NCBI RefSeq assembly: GCF_014692875.1
Contig: NZ_CP061171.1
Location: forward strand, 3,224,001 to 3,288,000
Length of the DNA stretch: 64,000 nucleotides
Origin: Pedobacter riviphilus
GTDB lineage: Bacteria; Bacteroidota; Bacteroidia; Sphingobacteriales; Sphingobacteriaceae
Reading direction: 5' to 3'
The position numbers and the translations under genes are program-made. Under the pieces are notes generated by a model, which did not search any database, was not told the DNA's origin, and saw nothing but the letters and a program-made list of their open reading frames with translations. This document shows, in pieces, positions 20,351 through 30,269 of the stretch. Position 1 is the first letter of the stretch; every line of letters begins with the position of its first letter.

Positions 20351-21955
20351 TTATAAAGCCTGGATAAATGCCGATAAATTATCGCCTTGCGCCAGGTTTA
20401 GCTTTTTCCTTAACCTGTATCTCGATACCCTTAAGCTATCGGTTGATATACCGAGTAAGGTTGCAATATCGCTTGAATCGAGGTTCATTTTTAACAGTGC
20501 AATCAATCGCATATCGGCTGAGGTAAGCTCATTGCTATATTTTTTTAGGCTTTCGAGAAATTGATGATGCACCTGTTCGAATGCCATCGTAAATTCTTTC
20601 CAGTTACGTTCGTGATTAAAACTCTGATTAATTTCAGTGAGGATCTGGTTCATCTGCTTTTTCTGATCGCGCTTATCTTCTTTTATCATCGCCTGTAAAG
20701 TAGCCCTAAGGTTTTCCAAAAACTGGTTGTGTTTAATCAGGTTTAAGGTATGGGTAGACAGCTCTCTGCTTTTAACCTCTAATAATTGTTTCAGATTTTG
20801 CTCTTCGAGCTGAAGATTTTTGAGTGCCAGACTGGTCATGTCATGTTCTATTGCCTTCTGCCGCGCCAACATCTGTTGATCTTTTAACTTTAAGCGCTGC
20901 CTGCTAAAAATCACAAAACCCAAAACGACTATTAATACTACTACAATGGTAGCAGAAAAAGCAATAATCCTGTTCACTTTCCTGTCGTTTTTCAGTTTAT
21001 TAATCTCATCCGATTTTTTATTGATATCGTAAAGTACCTGTAAAAATGCCACCTGCCGGGCGCCATCTTGCGAATACAGATCGATCGTGTACTTATAGCC
21101 AAGCTTTACATAATGGTAAGCGCTATCCATATTATTCAACAGCTCGTATGCCTTGCCCAAATCTCTACAGCAGGAGCTTAACTGATAAACATTGCCCATC
21201 TTTTCGGCCAGTTTCAATGCCGTTTCGGTTTGTACAATACTCTCTTTATACCGGCCTGTTTTACGAAGGATATCTCCTAAATTATTAATTACTTCAATAC
21301 TCCCCAGATCATTATGGTCTTCCTGATATAAATTTAACGACCGTTTAAAATGTACATAAGCAGAATCATAGCGCTCCAGGTCTTCATATATACTGCCCAG
21401 GTTTTCGTGTATTTTGGCTGCCCCACTTTTATCGTTAATCCGTTCGTTTATTTTTAAAGCCAGTTTTTGATAGTAAAATGCACTATCATAAAGCTGCCTT
21501 TTTTCGTATAACTGTCCAATATTACCCAAAACGGTTGCCTGGCCAATTAAATTATTCGATCTCTTATAAACACTAATGGCTTTGCTATAGCTGTTCATGG
21601 CTTTGTCTTTCTGCTTCATGTAATAATAAAGCACGCCCACATCGTTAAGGTTAGCGGCCAATAAAAGCGGTTGACTGGCATTGTTGAATATTTTATCCGC
21701 TTTTAGAAAGAACTCTAACGATTGGCTAAAATGACCCTGTGTATAACAAACCTTGCCCATTTGCTGCAAACATTTGCCTTCTAAAAGTTCATCATTATCA
21801 TCGATAGATTTGGCGTATATTTTTTTTAATTGAGCCAGGGCAGCAGTCGGATCTTTTTGATTCAGCGCAATAATCGATTCGAATTTTTCTTCCTGGGCAA
21901 TCGCATTCGAAATGAAAAGCAGAAAAAGTACGAGAACACTAAAGGATTTGATCAT
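20351..21955 (-). CDS. TPR-repeat transmembrane regulator with C-terminal helix-turn-helix
   Basis: A 534-residue inner-membrane regulator. From the start at 21955 (MIKSFSVLVLFLLF...AIAQ) it has a signal peptide, about six tetratricopeptide repeats (about 55-300, e.g. ATVLGNIGQLYEKRQLYDSAF, GAAKIHENLGSIYEDLERYDSAY), a membrane segment IIAFSATIVVVLIVVLGFVIF (about 335-356), a coiled coil rich in Q, L and K, and a LuxR-like helix-turn-helix (LTSADMRLIALLKMNLDSSDIATLLGIS). The architecture means periplasmic sensing and cytoplasmic DNA binding. It precedes the phytate operon on the same strand and is the likely regulator. The upstream frame to 21985 lacks a signal and is not used. Confidence 0.88.
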   Translation of the reverse strand: MIKSFSVLVLFLLFISNAIAQEEKFESIIALNQKDPTAALAQLKKIYAKSIDDNDELLEGKCLQQMGKVCYTQGHFSQSLEFFLKADKIFNNASQPLLLAANLNDVGVLYYYMKQKDKAMNSYSKAISVYKRSNNLIGQATVLGNIGQLYEKRQLYDSAFYYQKLALKINERINDKSGAAKIHENLGSIYEDLERYDSAYVHFKRSLNLYQEDHNDLGSIEVINNLGDILRKTGRYKESIVQTETALKLAEKMGNVYQLSSCCRDLGKAYELLNNMDSAYHYVKLGYKYTIDLYSQDGARQVAFLQVLYDINKKSDEINKLKNDRKVNRIIAFSATIVVVLIVVLGFVIFSRQRLKLKDQQMLARQKAIEHDMTSLALKNLQLEEQNLKQLLEVKSRELSTHTLNLIKHNQFLENLRATLQAMIKEDKRDQKKQMNQILTEINQSFNHERNWKEFTMAFEQVHHQFLESLKKYSNELTSADMRLIALLKMNLDSSDIATLLGISTDSLRVSRYRLRKKLNLAQGDNLSAFIQAL

Positions 21956-22180
21956 GTTAAAAGCATTTATATCAGGCAATGCCAAACAAAGAAAGAGCGT
22001 ATATGTTAACTTAAGGTTAAGTTGAAAAATTAACTGGTTCTTACGAATGCCAAATCTAATTTCAAGGTCGGTTTTAAACGATATTTTGTAACTTAGAGGT
22101 TAACTGTCTATTTATTTTATTAAAATCCATAAGACAAACAAAGCCTTTAATATAGATCGAAAACCGTAAAATTAATACAG

Positions 22181-22732
22181 ATGAAAAAGATTATTCTCAA
22201 CCTTGCCGTTACATTAGATGGATACATTGAAGGGCCTAATGGAGAAATTGATTGGTGCATTATGGATGGCGACGCCAATTTCAACGATTTTTTAGACAGC
22301 ATTGATTCGATTTTTTATGGGCGCATCAGTTATGATTTATGGGGGAATTACCAACCTGGAGAAGAAGAGGATGAATTGATGAAATCGATCTCTCAAAACA
22401 TCAACAGCAAGAAAAAATATGTTTTCTCTCGTGCTAAAGCCAACGATGATACAGATGCTATTTTTATCCATTCGGATATCGAAAAAAAAGTAAATGAGAT
22501 CAAAAACCTTCCTGGCAAAGACATTTGGCTTTATGGTGGTGCAAAACTGATCTCTACCTTTTTAAATGAAGGTTTGGTTGATGAACTACAGCTTGCCGTA
22601 CATCCGGTAATATTGGGTAGCGGAAAATTACTGTTTAGCGAAATTACCGATCGGGTTTGGCTAACACTAAAAGAAACCAAAAGTGCTCCATCAGGTGTTG
22701 TGCAACTGATATACAGTGTGAAGGAGAAATGA
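22181..22732 (+). CDS. Dihydrofolate reductase family protein (RibD C-terminal domain)
   Basis: A 183-residue cytoplasmic protein with the RibD-C / DHFR-like fold: MKKIILNLAVTLDGYIEGPNGEIDW at the N terminus, FYGRISYDLWGNY, then DIWLYGGAKLISTFLNEGLVDELQLAVHPVILGSG near 120-155. Such proteins bind NADPH, but few have known substrates; they are usually distinct from the DHFR of folate metabolism. It is divergent from the TPR-HTH regulator and 81 bases before the YdeI-like gene on the same strand. Function beyond the fold is unknown. Confidence 0.88.
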   Translation: MKKIILNLAVTLDGYIEGPNGEIDWCIMDGDANFNDFLDSIDSIFYGRISYDLWGNYQPGEEEDELMKSISQNINSKKKYVFSRAKANDDTDAIFIHSDIEKKVNEIKNLPGKDIWLYGGAKLISTFLNEGLVDELQLAVHPVILGSGKLLFSEITDRVWLTLKETKSAPSGVVQLIYSVKEK

Positions 22733-22812
22733 GCAATAATTAATAACTGTTGATTAGTTTGGAGTGAGGGTTTAGAGTAGATTAATCAATTTATACAAAA
22801 AACCGATTAACC

Positions 22813-23406
22813 TTGACAATGATCCGTATGGAAGAAATGAAAAACGGAGTTAAAGCTTTTTATGCCGAAACCCAAGCCGACTGGCGCCAATGGCTTGCAG
22901 AAAATCATGAAAAAGAGGTATCAGTTTGGTTGATCATCTATAAAAAAGACGCATCAAAAGGCAGCCTTCCTCATGCAAATGCTGTGGATGAAGCACTTTG
23001 TTACGGATGGATTGACAGCCTGACTGTTAAGCGGGACGAGGAAAGCCGTTATCAATTTTTCTCAAAAAGAAAACCTAAAAGCAATTGGAGTGCAATTAAC
23101 AAGAATAAGGCTTTACATATGATAGCCCAAGGATTGATGAGCCCTGCAGGTTTACAAACAATCGAAATAGCAAAAGTCAATGGGATGTGGGATGCTTTAA
23201 ATGATGTGGAAAATCTAATAGAACCTGATGATTTAAAGAAAGAATTTGAATCAAATACGCCAGCACAAACACATTGGGAAAAATTTCCCCGTTCATCAAA
23301 GAAAGCCATACTAAAATGGATATCAGAAGCCAAAAGAGCAGAAACCAGAGCAACAAGGATTAGCGAAACGGTTAGATTGGCGGGTGCCAATGTGCGGGTA
23401 AAATAG
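22813..23406 (+). CDS. YdeI/OmdA family protein
   Basis: A 197-residue cytoplasmic protein of the YdeI/OmpD-associated family. Characteristic segments are VKAFYAETQADWRQWLAENHEKEVSVWLIIYKK, the conserved VDEALCYGWIDSL, FSKRKPKSNWSAINKNKAL, and the C-terminal helical part WEKFPRSSKKAILKWISEAKRAETRATRI. Family members have been linked to peptide or bacteriocin resistance in other species, but the biochemical role is not settled. The start at 22813 gives MTMIRMEEMKNG; starts at Met5 or Met8 are also possible. It converges with the SusD gene, separated by a strong terminator. Confidence 0.85.
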   Translation: MTMIRMEEMKNGVKAFYAETQADWRQWLAENHEKEVSVWLIIYKKDASKGSLPHANAVDEALCYGWIDSLTVKRDEESRYQFFSKRKPKSNWSAINKNKALHMIAQGLMSPAGLQTIEIAKVNGMWDALNDVENLIEPDDLKKEFESNTPAQTHWEKFPRSSKKAILKWISEAKRAETRATRISETVRLAGANVRVK

Positions 23407-23571
23407 AATTTAGCCTGGAGTTTTTAGTCAAAAGCCTAAAGTTTTGCGGCAGTTATTATTGATAAACACATAATTGCCATAAGAAAATGAAGGGAGTTTA
23501 GTTTATCCCTTGAATAACCATCCATTACAGCGCTAATAATAAGCAACTGATTACAATTAAAGAATCTGATC

Positions 23572-23608
23572 AAAAAAAAATAGCGACCAGGATAAACCTG
23601 GCCGCTAT
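23572..23608 (-). terminator. Rho-independent terminator of the susCD operon
   Basis: On the minus strand a 12-base stem, ATAGCGGCCAGG with CCTGGTCGCTAT (one G-U wobble), encloses the loop TTTAT and is followed by nine T (the A run at 23572-23580 on the plus strand). It lies 32 bases after the SusD stop codon. Confidence 0.88.
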
Positions 23609-23639
23609 AATCATTGTGTGCATAAGTAGATGCATTATT

Positions 23640-25304
23640 TTAATAACCGCTGTTTTGCTTTAAAACACCTTTAGAAAGATCTATCTGATCTTGCGGGATT
23701 GGCATTAAATACAATTTATCAGTCCAGGTTCTAACCTGAATAGGTTTAAGCGCATCGCTGATACTAAAAATAGATTTCATTACCTGTGGTGCGATTTTCC
23801 ATCTTCTGATGTCCATATAACGTTGTCCTTCTATGGCCAGCTCTACACGTCTTTCATTTCTGATCAGCTCTCTTAAAGTGGCTTGAGAGGCATATTTAGT
23901 CCGGTCTACCACTGGCATACCGGCACGGGTCCTGATCTGGTCTAAAGCATCGTACACCGATCCATCAGGCCCGGTTAACTCGTTTTTAGCTTCGGCATAG
24001 GTTAATAAAACCTCTGCGTAACGGATCAGGATATTGTTGGCATGGTTTTCCATCTGATCACGGTAGATTTTCGGGTCTACCATTTTACGCACGCTATAAC
24101 CTGTTAATGCGGTATTACCTGCGCCTTCGGTCCATTTAAAGGCATAGCCATCTTCAATGGCATTCCATGGGTTTCCGTCAAATAAAATACTGGCATAAAA
24201 ACGGGGATCCCTGTTTTTATACTCGTTTTTAAATGCCGGATCTTTGGCTTTATACCATGCAGCACGTTGTGCTGGTGTAGGCGGCGTAATTAAATCGCCG
24301 GTTTTATAACTTGGGTAACTGTTTACCAGCTCTTGTGTTGGTGCAATTGAGCCCCATCCACCTAAATCAGCCGAAGGCAACAAGGTATTTAAAGCATTAG
24401 CATCCTGTTGCGGAATACGCTGTCTGTCTAAAATCACTTCTACGTTTCCTTCATTTACCTGATGAAACAATGCTTCGTAGCTACGTAGCCCCAAACGGAA
24501 CTTTTTCTCGTCATCGGCATTTGCAAAATCTACCCATGCACTGTAATCATCTTTGGCATTTAGGGCATCTTCGGCGGTTACTTTAAACAAGCTGTAACCC
24601 AAGGTCATTACCTGGCTTGCTGCATCGGCGGCCTGTTGCCACTGGCCATCATATAAGTGTGCACGTGCTTTTAAAGCCAGGGCTGCACCTTTGGTAATAC
24701 GGCCCTTTTCATTTGGTTTACCGCCAGCATAACTTTGCGGTAAAATTTTAGCAATAGCATCTAACTCATCTATTACAAATTTTAACACTTCTGCTTTTGG
24801 TGTTCTTGGTATATTTTCTCTGCCAAGCTCAACTGTTTTAGTCGATAATGGCACATCACCAAATTTACAAATCAACCAGAAGTAGGCATTTGCCCTAATA
24901 AAACGAACCTCCGCTTTATAGCGCTCCAGCAAAGTTTTATCAATAGCAGTTACCTTATCTGCATTATCTAAAAAATAATTGGCACGGCCAATTGCGGTAA
25001 AATCCCAGCCTGCTTTTAAAGCAGCGTTTACATTACCTGATGATACGTCTGTTGCCGAATTTTCCCACGGATATTGCGCATGCGCATTATCTGCAGCCGC
25101 ATCGTCGTACACCATATCATCGCCAGGCAACTGGTTATATACCCCATTTACGGCCAGGTAAACATCATTTGCGTTTTTCCAGAAAGTAGCTTCCGATACC
25201 TGGTTTAATGGTGGCCTTTCTAAAAAATCTTTCTTACAAGAAACTAAAACAGTTGATAACAATATGCTTGTAACTATATATATCTTTTTCATTTTTCTAT
25301 TCAT
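23640..25304 (-). CDS. RagB/SusD family nutrient-binding outer-membrane lipoprotein
   Basis: A 554-residue surface lipoprotein that caps its SusC partner and binds glycan. The signal peptide STVLVSC gives the lipidated Cys, followed by KKDFLERPPLNQVSEATFWKNANDVYLAVNGVYNQL, the typical SusD N terminus. The C-terminal SusD region is also typical: ILIRYAEVLLTYAEAKNEL and RNERRVELAIEGQRYMDIRRW, ending MPIPQDQIDLSKGVLKQNSGY. I place the start at 25304, one base after the SusC stop; Met at 25292 is an equal alternative. Ligand cannot be told from sequence. Confidence 0.92.
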   Translation of the reverse strand: MNRKMKKIYIVTSILLSTVLVSCKKDFLERPPLNQVSEATFWKNANDVYLAVNGVYNQLPGDDMVYDDAAADNAHAQYPWENSATDVSSGNVNAALKAGWDFTAIGRANYFLDNADKVTAIDKTLLERYKAEVRFIRANAYFWLICKFGDVPLSTKTVELGRENIPRTPKAEVLKFVIDELDAIAKILPQSYAGGKPNEKGRITKGAALALKARAHLYDGQWQQAADAASQVMTLGYSLFKVTAEDALNAKDDYSAWVDFANADDEKKFRLGLRSYEALFHQVNEGNVEVILDRQRIPQQDANALNTLLPSADLGGWGSIAPTQELVNSYPSYKTGDLITPPTPAQRAAWYKAKDPAFKNEYKNRDPRFYASILFDGNPWNAIEDGYAFKWTEGAGNTALTGYSVRKMVDPKIYRDQMENHANNILIRYAEVLLTYAEAKNELTGPDGSVYDALDQIRTRAGMPVVDRTKYASQATLRELIRNERRVELAIEGQRYMDIRRWKIAPQVMKSIFSISDALKPIQVRTWTDKLYLMPIPQDQIDLSKGVLKQNSGY

Positions 25305-25305
25305 T

Positions 25306-28300
25306 TTATAATCCTGCACTTAAACCAAACGACCACGTTTTAATACCCGGATAGCCACCGCGGCCCGAAGCAGATTCGGGATCATAATCACCCAAACGTT
25401 TATCAGCCATAATAGTGAAAGGATTATTGGCTGTTCCGTAAATTCTCAGTTTAGACAAACCAATTTTTTTCACAGCATTTTGAGGTAAAGTATAACCTAA
25501 AGTAATGCCCCTTACCCTAAAGTAAGAACCGCTAAACAGGTAAAATGATGAAAGCTGATTGATATTATGTCCGGCATCTGCGGTTAACAATGTTCTTGGG
25601 AAATCGGCGTTTGGATCAGGGTTTTCTTTAGTCCAGCGGTTTAACAGCTGAACTTTAGCATTTGCGCCGTTAAAGAAAGGTGTTGAAGCTTCCTGGCCCA
25701 AAAAGGTTTTTACCTTGGCTACGCCATAAGTAAGGACATTAAAATCAAAACCTTTGTACGATGCGCTTAAATTAAAACCATAGTTTACAAAAGGTACGTC
25801 GTTACCGATAATGGTACGGTCGGCCGCATTAATTACATTATCACCATTTATATCCCTGTATTTAATATCTCCAGCTCTGGTACGGGCATCCTGAAAAGCA
25901 TGTGAAGCAACCTCTTCATTACTAACAAAAAGACCATCAGCAATATAACCGTAAAAAGACCCAAGCGATTCACCAACTCTTTGAATATATAAATCATCAA
26001 CAAAGAGGTCATTGTTGTTATCACCAATTTTGGTGATTTTACTTTTAATTAATGATAAGTTACCGCCTACGCTAAAAGTAAAATCTTTACCAATGCGGTT
26101 ATTATGGGTAACAGCCAGCTCAAACCCTGTATTACGGGTACTTGCTGCATTGGTAAAAGGTACCCTTAATGGGTAAGTTGCCAACGCGGCATTACGCAAT
26201 AATAAATCTTTAGTATCCTTAATGTAGTAATCGGCGGTAATGTCTAATTTACCTTTAAACAAGGTAATATCAGCTCCGAAATCGGTCATGTATACCTTTT
26301 CCCAGGTAGTGGTTGGCCACGATCCGTCTGCCTGCCAGATTCCGTCTTGTGCGGTACCTTCAAAGCTGTATTGAAAGCCTGCATTTAACCTGTTAAAATA
26401 GTTACCAACAGCAACCACATCCTGGTTACCCAATGAACCATAAGAACCACGGAGCTTTAAATTATCAACCCAGTTGATGTTTTTCATGAAGTTTTCTTTT
26501 GAAACTACCCATCCGGCAGAAAACGATGGAAAGAAGGCTCTGCGTACATCTTCACGGAAACGCGAAGAATAATCAATACGGGCATTTACCTCTAACAGGT
26601 ATTTATCTTCAAAAGCGTAATTAAAACGGCCAAACATCGATCGCATGGCCCATTCTTCGGCTGCTGTTCTATTAGCAAGGCCGTAAACACCTGTAATAAT
26701 ATCGTCATTGTTATTATCTGATAAGATATCTTCTCCATTACCAGAACCATTGATAATGGTACTTAAATCGTTATTAGGGAAGTTTCTGCGGCCAATAAAT
26801 GCACTTCTGAGCACATTGCTTTCTTGCGATGCACCTACTGTTATCTTACCATAATGTTTGCCAAAAGTACGTTCATAGTCTGCTGTAGCTTGCACCAGCA
26901 ATTCTTTTCTTTTAGACCAATACTCCCTTAAATCGTTCTGTGTGCCTTGTCCTGCAGGTAGTGGAATAGGGTTGCCGGTTAAAAAATTATTAATCGGCGT
27001 CATGGTATTGTTAAAGGCCGTGCTGTTGTTGTTGGTAAATTTTAACGAAACCAATCCATTAATTGATAGACCTTTTAATGGCGTTAAGGTAGCATTGGCA
27101 GCAGTTTGGAGTAAATTATTACGGTTGCTGCCTTTTGATGATTCGGCAATCATGCGGGCCTGGTTACGATATGGGAGTGAGCTGCTGGCTGCTGTTCCAT
27201 TATTTATCGAACCCCACTGGCCATTACTCTGGCGAAAAACAGTAGTTGGCAAAGAACGGTTTAACTCTGTCCACGATAAGTTACCCAAACGATCAAAAGC
27301 CTGATTAATGAAAGAGATATTGGTACCAACCTTCAGTATATTCTCGATAACCTTGGTTTCGGTATTTAATTTTGCATTAAAACGGTTCTGATCTTTGTTC
27401 GGAATCAACGATTCTTGCGTTAAATAATTCAAGCCCAAATAACTACTGGTTATTTTTCCGGGTGCATTGATATTTAAATTCACATCGCCTTGCGGTGCGC
27501 TTGGCCTTAAAACTTCTTTATACCAATCTGTATTTGGATATAAATCTGGTTGAGAACCATTTCTATATAACTCTATTTGTGCCGGTGTGTACATTGGACT
27601 ACGGCCAACATTGGTGAGTGCTTCGTTATAAAGCGTAGTATAGTCTACTGATCCTAAATATTTTGCAATACGGGTTGGAGATTGCCATCCGTAGTTGGCA
27701 TTAAACTCAATGGTTGCTTTTTCTCCGCCACCTCTTTTAGTGGTTACCATAATTACGCCATTCGCGGCTCTCGAGCCATATAAAGCTGCAGAAGATGCAT
27801 CTTTTAATACAGACATGCCCGAAATATCATTTGGATTAAGGGTAGCAAATTCTTGCGAACTAGCAGGAATACCATCAATAATATAAAGTGGAGTACCTGC
27901 ACCTGCCAAGCTGCTTCTGCCCCTAATATTAACAGCAGTACCTCCGGTAGCGCTTGCACTTACATCGCCAGGGCGTTGTAAAATGGTTAAACCTGGAGAA
28001 ATACCCTGTAAGGCATTTTGTATTGAGGTTACAGGTCGCTCTTTTAATTGTTTAGGTGTAATGGTTGCGATTGCTCCGGTTAAACTCGATTTTTTCTGTG
28101 TACCATAAGCTACTACTACTACTTCGTTTAAATCGTTGCTTTGTGGCATCAAAGTAACTTTCACTGTAGCTGATGCTTTTATTTCTTTGGTTTGATAACC
28201 TAAATAAGAGATGACCAAAATGGCATCATCAGCCACACCAGTTAGTTTAAAGTTTCCACTTTCATCACTCATCGTACCCTGCTCTTTGCCTTTTATTTTA

Positions 28301-28773
28301 ATGCTGGCCCCGGGTATACCTTTACCAATTTCGTCTACAATAGTACCAATCACATCAATAACCCTGTTTACGGGCGCACTCTGTTCTGGCTTATTGGCAG
28401 GAACCGTATTTGCAGGTCGCTCTTTAACCACAATGGTATTGGCCTGTATAGAATAAGTTAAAGGCTGATTTTTGAAGCATTGATTTAAGGCTTCGGTTAA
28501 AGGCATATCTTTTATATCAATGCTCACCATGTTTGCCTTTTTTAAATCGCTCTGGATAAAAAACACATTATAGCCGCTTTGATTTTTTATTGCTTTAAGC
28601 ACTTTTTGTAATGATGCATTTTTTTCATTAAGCGTAATGTTCTTTTGTGCAAAACTGCCCGCATTAACATGTAAAAAGGCTATAAAAAGCAATAAGATGG
28701 TTAGCTTCATAGATAACAGAATTTTATTCTTTATACGGCTTGAACCGTATAAATTAAAATCGTAAATTTTCAT
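25306..28773 (-). CDS. SusC/RagA family TonB-dependent receptor with STN domain
   Basis: An 1155-residue outer-membrane importer. An internal signal peptide (LLLFIAFLHVNAGSFAQ) precedes an STN domain (about 45-118, KNITLNEKNASLQKVLKAI...), which in this family signals to an anti-sigma factor. Next come the CarboxypepD-like domain (IGTIVDEIGKGIPGASIKIKG), the plug (VVAYGTQKKSSLTGAI, GISPGLTILQRPGDV, DASSAALYGSRAANGVIMVTTKRG) and a large barrel ending SFGLSAGL. The STN domain and upstream FecR and ECF sigma genes indicate trans-envelope signalling by substrate. No glycan-degrading gene is next to the pair, so the substrate is open. Met at about 28713 (MKLTILLLF) could be the real start. Confidence 0.93.
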   Translation of the reverse strand: MKIYDFNLYGSSRIKNKILLSMKLTILLLFIAFLHVNAGSFAQKNITLNEKNASLQKVLKAIKNQSGYNVFFIQSDLKKANMVSIDIKDMPLTEALNQCFKNQPLTYSIQANTIVVKERPANTVPANKPEQSAPVNRVIDVIGTIVDEIGKGIPGASIKIKGKEQGTMSDESGNFKLTGVADDAILVISYLGYQTKEIKASATVKVTLMPQSNDLNEVVVVAYGTQKKSSLTGAIATITPKQLKERPVTSIQNALQGISPGLTILQRPGDVSASATGGTAVNIRGRSSLAGAGTPLYIIDGIPASSQEFATLNPNDISGMSVLKDASSAALYGSRAANGVIMVTTKRGGGEKATIEFNANYGWQSPTRIAKYLGSVDYTTLYNEALTNVGRSPMYTPAQIELYRNGSQPDLYPNTDWYKEVLRPSAPQGDVNLNINAPGKITSSYLGLNYLTQESLIPNKDQNRFNAKLNTETKVIENILKVGTNISFINQAFDRLGNLSWTELNRSLPTTVFRQSNGQWGSINNGTAASSSLPYRNQARMIAESSKGSNRNNLLQTAANATLTPLKGLSINGLVSLKFTNNNSTAFNNTMTPINNFLTGNPIPLPAGQGTQNDLREYWSKRKELLVQATADYERTFGKHYGKITVGASQESNVLRSAFIGRRNFPNNDLSTIINGSGNGEDILSDNNNDDIITGVYGLANRTAAEEWAMRSMFGRFNYAFEDKYLLEVNARIDYSSRFREDVRRAFFPSFSAGWVVSKENFMKNINWVDNLKLRGSYGSLGNQDVVAVGNYFNRLNAGFQYSFEGTAQDGIWQADGSWPTTTWEKVYMTDFGADITLFKGKLDITADYYIKDTKDLLLRNAALATYPLRVPFTNAASTRNTGFELAVTHNNRIGKDFTFSVGGNLSLIKSKITKIGDNNNDLFVDDLYIQRVGESLGSFYGYIADGLFVSNEEVASHAFQDARTRAGDIKYRDINGDNVINAADRTIIGNDVPFVNYGFNLSASYKGFDFNVLTYGVAKVKTFLGQEASTPFFNGANAKVQLLNRWTKENPDPNADFPRTLLTADAGHNINQLSSFYLFSGSYFRVRGITLGYTLPQNAVKKIGLSKLRIYGTANNPFTIMADKRLGDYDPESASGRGGYPGIKTWSFGLSAGL

Positions 28774-28880
28774 ACATTTGTTAGGTTTTAGGTTGATTAA
28801 ATGCCTATAGCAGTTGCTATTACATTTACAATGTTTTAACTATTTGGTTATTGTTGGAACAATTTTAATCTAAAACTTTA

Positions 28881-28910
28881 AACGGGTTTCGATTGCACTC
28901 GAAATCCGTT
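28881..28910 (-). terminator. Hairpin between fecR and susC
   Basis: An imperfect 12-base inverted repeat, AACGGGTTTCGA (28881-28892) with TCGAAATCCGTT (28899-28910), has one G-U position and a 6-base loop, in the 159-base gap between the anti-sigma gene and the receptor gene. In the minus direction it is followed by TTTAAAGTTTTAG, a weak T tract. It is probably a terminator or attenuator separating the regulators from susC. Confidence 0.55.
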
Positions 28911-28932
28911 TTTCAGATTAAAATTTCATATG

Positions 28933-30078
28933 TTATTTTAAAATTTTAATCCTCCTTCCTTCTATTTTAAATTTAAACTTATCAGTAGATTCTAATATTT
29001 TTAAGGTTTCTTGCAGGTTGTTGTGTTTCGAAAAAGATCCGCCGAAGTAAATCCCATCAAAATCACCAACATATTCTATATCAACATCATACCATCTTGC
29101 CAATTTTTGCATTGCCTCTTTAATTCCTTCGTTATTGAACATAAAGAAGCCATTTTTCCAGGCAATATATTCTTCTACGTCAACATTGCTCACTTTGAAA
29201 CCCGTATCGTGAAAAACAGCCTGCTGTCCTGGTTTTAAAAAACCTGTAGCCAATGGACTGAAGTTTTTAACGGCTACCCCACCTTCTACCAGCGTTGTTT
29301 TAATCTCATCGTCATCAGCATAAGCACTTACATTAAAATGGGTACCCAAAACACTTATTTCTTGTTTCGATGTTTTAAGTTTGAAAGGCTTGTTTTTGTT
29401 TTTAGCTACTTCGAAATAACCTTCGCCGGTAAGCTCTACTATTCTATATTTGCCTGTAAAAGCGGTAGGATATTTTAATGATGATATGGCGTTTAACCAA
29501 ACTTTAGTTCCATCGGGCAGAGTAACCTGATACTGGCCGCCCGCTGGCGTGCTAATGGTGTTAAAACCTGGTTTAGCTAGCGCTGATTTATTTTCTAAAA
29601 TGGTATAAACCAATTGCCCGTCTGCAGTTTTGGTAATTTGAATCCCCTCCTGTTTGGCTATTGTACCATTTAATGCCTGATCTAAATTAATTTTAGTTCC
29701 ATCGGCAAGTGTTAAAAAGGCTTTATTCCCTCCAGGTTTGATTAAACTAGCTGATTTATTTATTTTTTTAAGATTAGTACGTTCACTTAAAATAAACCAA
29801 CCAAATCCTAAAACGGCAATTAATGAGGCGGCAACAGCTAAGCGATAAAAATACCTGTTCGGACGTTTTCTCTCATGCTGCTCTATTTCTTGATTGATCT
29901 TATTAAAAATCTTTTCGCCAACTTCTACTTGCTCTTCTTCGTCAATCTGTTTTTCACCCGCCAAAGTATTTTGGTCCAATTGATTATTGTACCAAGATTC
30001 TAATTTGAGGCGTTCTTCTCCACTGGCAGTACCGGCTATGTATTTTTCTGTTAAACTTATTAATTCTGCTTTTCTCAA
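28933..30078 (-). CDS. FecR family anti-sigma factor
   Basis: A 381-residue inner-membrane regulator: an N-terminal cytoplasmic helical part (about 1-80), a membrane segment YRLAVAASLIAVLGFGWFIL (about 83-102), the FecR domain (about 175-270, including FNTISTPAGGQYQVTLPDGTKVWLNA and the ISVLGTHFNVSAY signature) and a C-terminal DUF4974-like segment (FNNEGIKEAMQKLARWYDVDIEYVG ... ILKILESTDKFKF type). FecR proteins hold an ECF sigma factor until a loaded SusC with STN domain signals. It lies between the ECF sigma gene (191 bases upstream) and susC (159 bases downstream), the standard Bacteroidota order. Confidence 0.93.
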   Translation of the reverse strand: MRKAELISLTEKYIAGTASGEERLKLESWYNNQLDQNTLAGEKQIDEEEQVEVGEKIFNKINQEIEQHERKRPNRYFYRLAVAASLIAVLGFGWFILSERTNLKKINKSASLIKPGGNKAFLTLADGTKINLDQALNGTIAKQEGIQITKTADGQLVYTILENKSALAKPGFNTISTPAGGQYQVTLPDGTKVWLNAISSLKYPTAFTGKYRIVELTGEGYFEVAKNKNKPFKLKTSKQEISVLGTHFNVSAYADDDEIKTTLVEGGVAVKNFSPLATGFLKPGQQAVFHDTGFKVSNVDVEEYIAWKNGFFMFNNEGIKEAMQKLARWYDVDIEYVGDFDGIYFGGSFSKHNNLQETLKILESTDKFKFKIEGRRIKILK

Positions 30079-30269
30079 TTGCTTGTGGTTTGGTGTATGT
30101 ACCCAAAATGAGGAGTACCCCCCAAAAGAATTTTAATTATTTCATAAATAACTATTTAACAGCTAATTATATTTAATGAAATTTAAAAAAATTAACCATA
30201 TAAGTCACTGAAGGAAGTATAAGACTACCTTAAAAATGAACTTATATGCCTTAAATGATGAAATATCTT

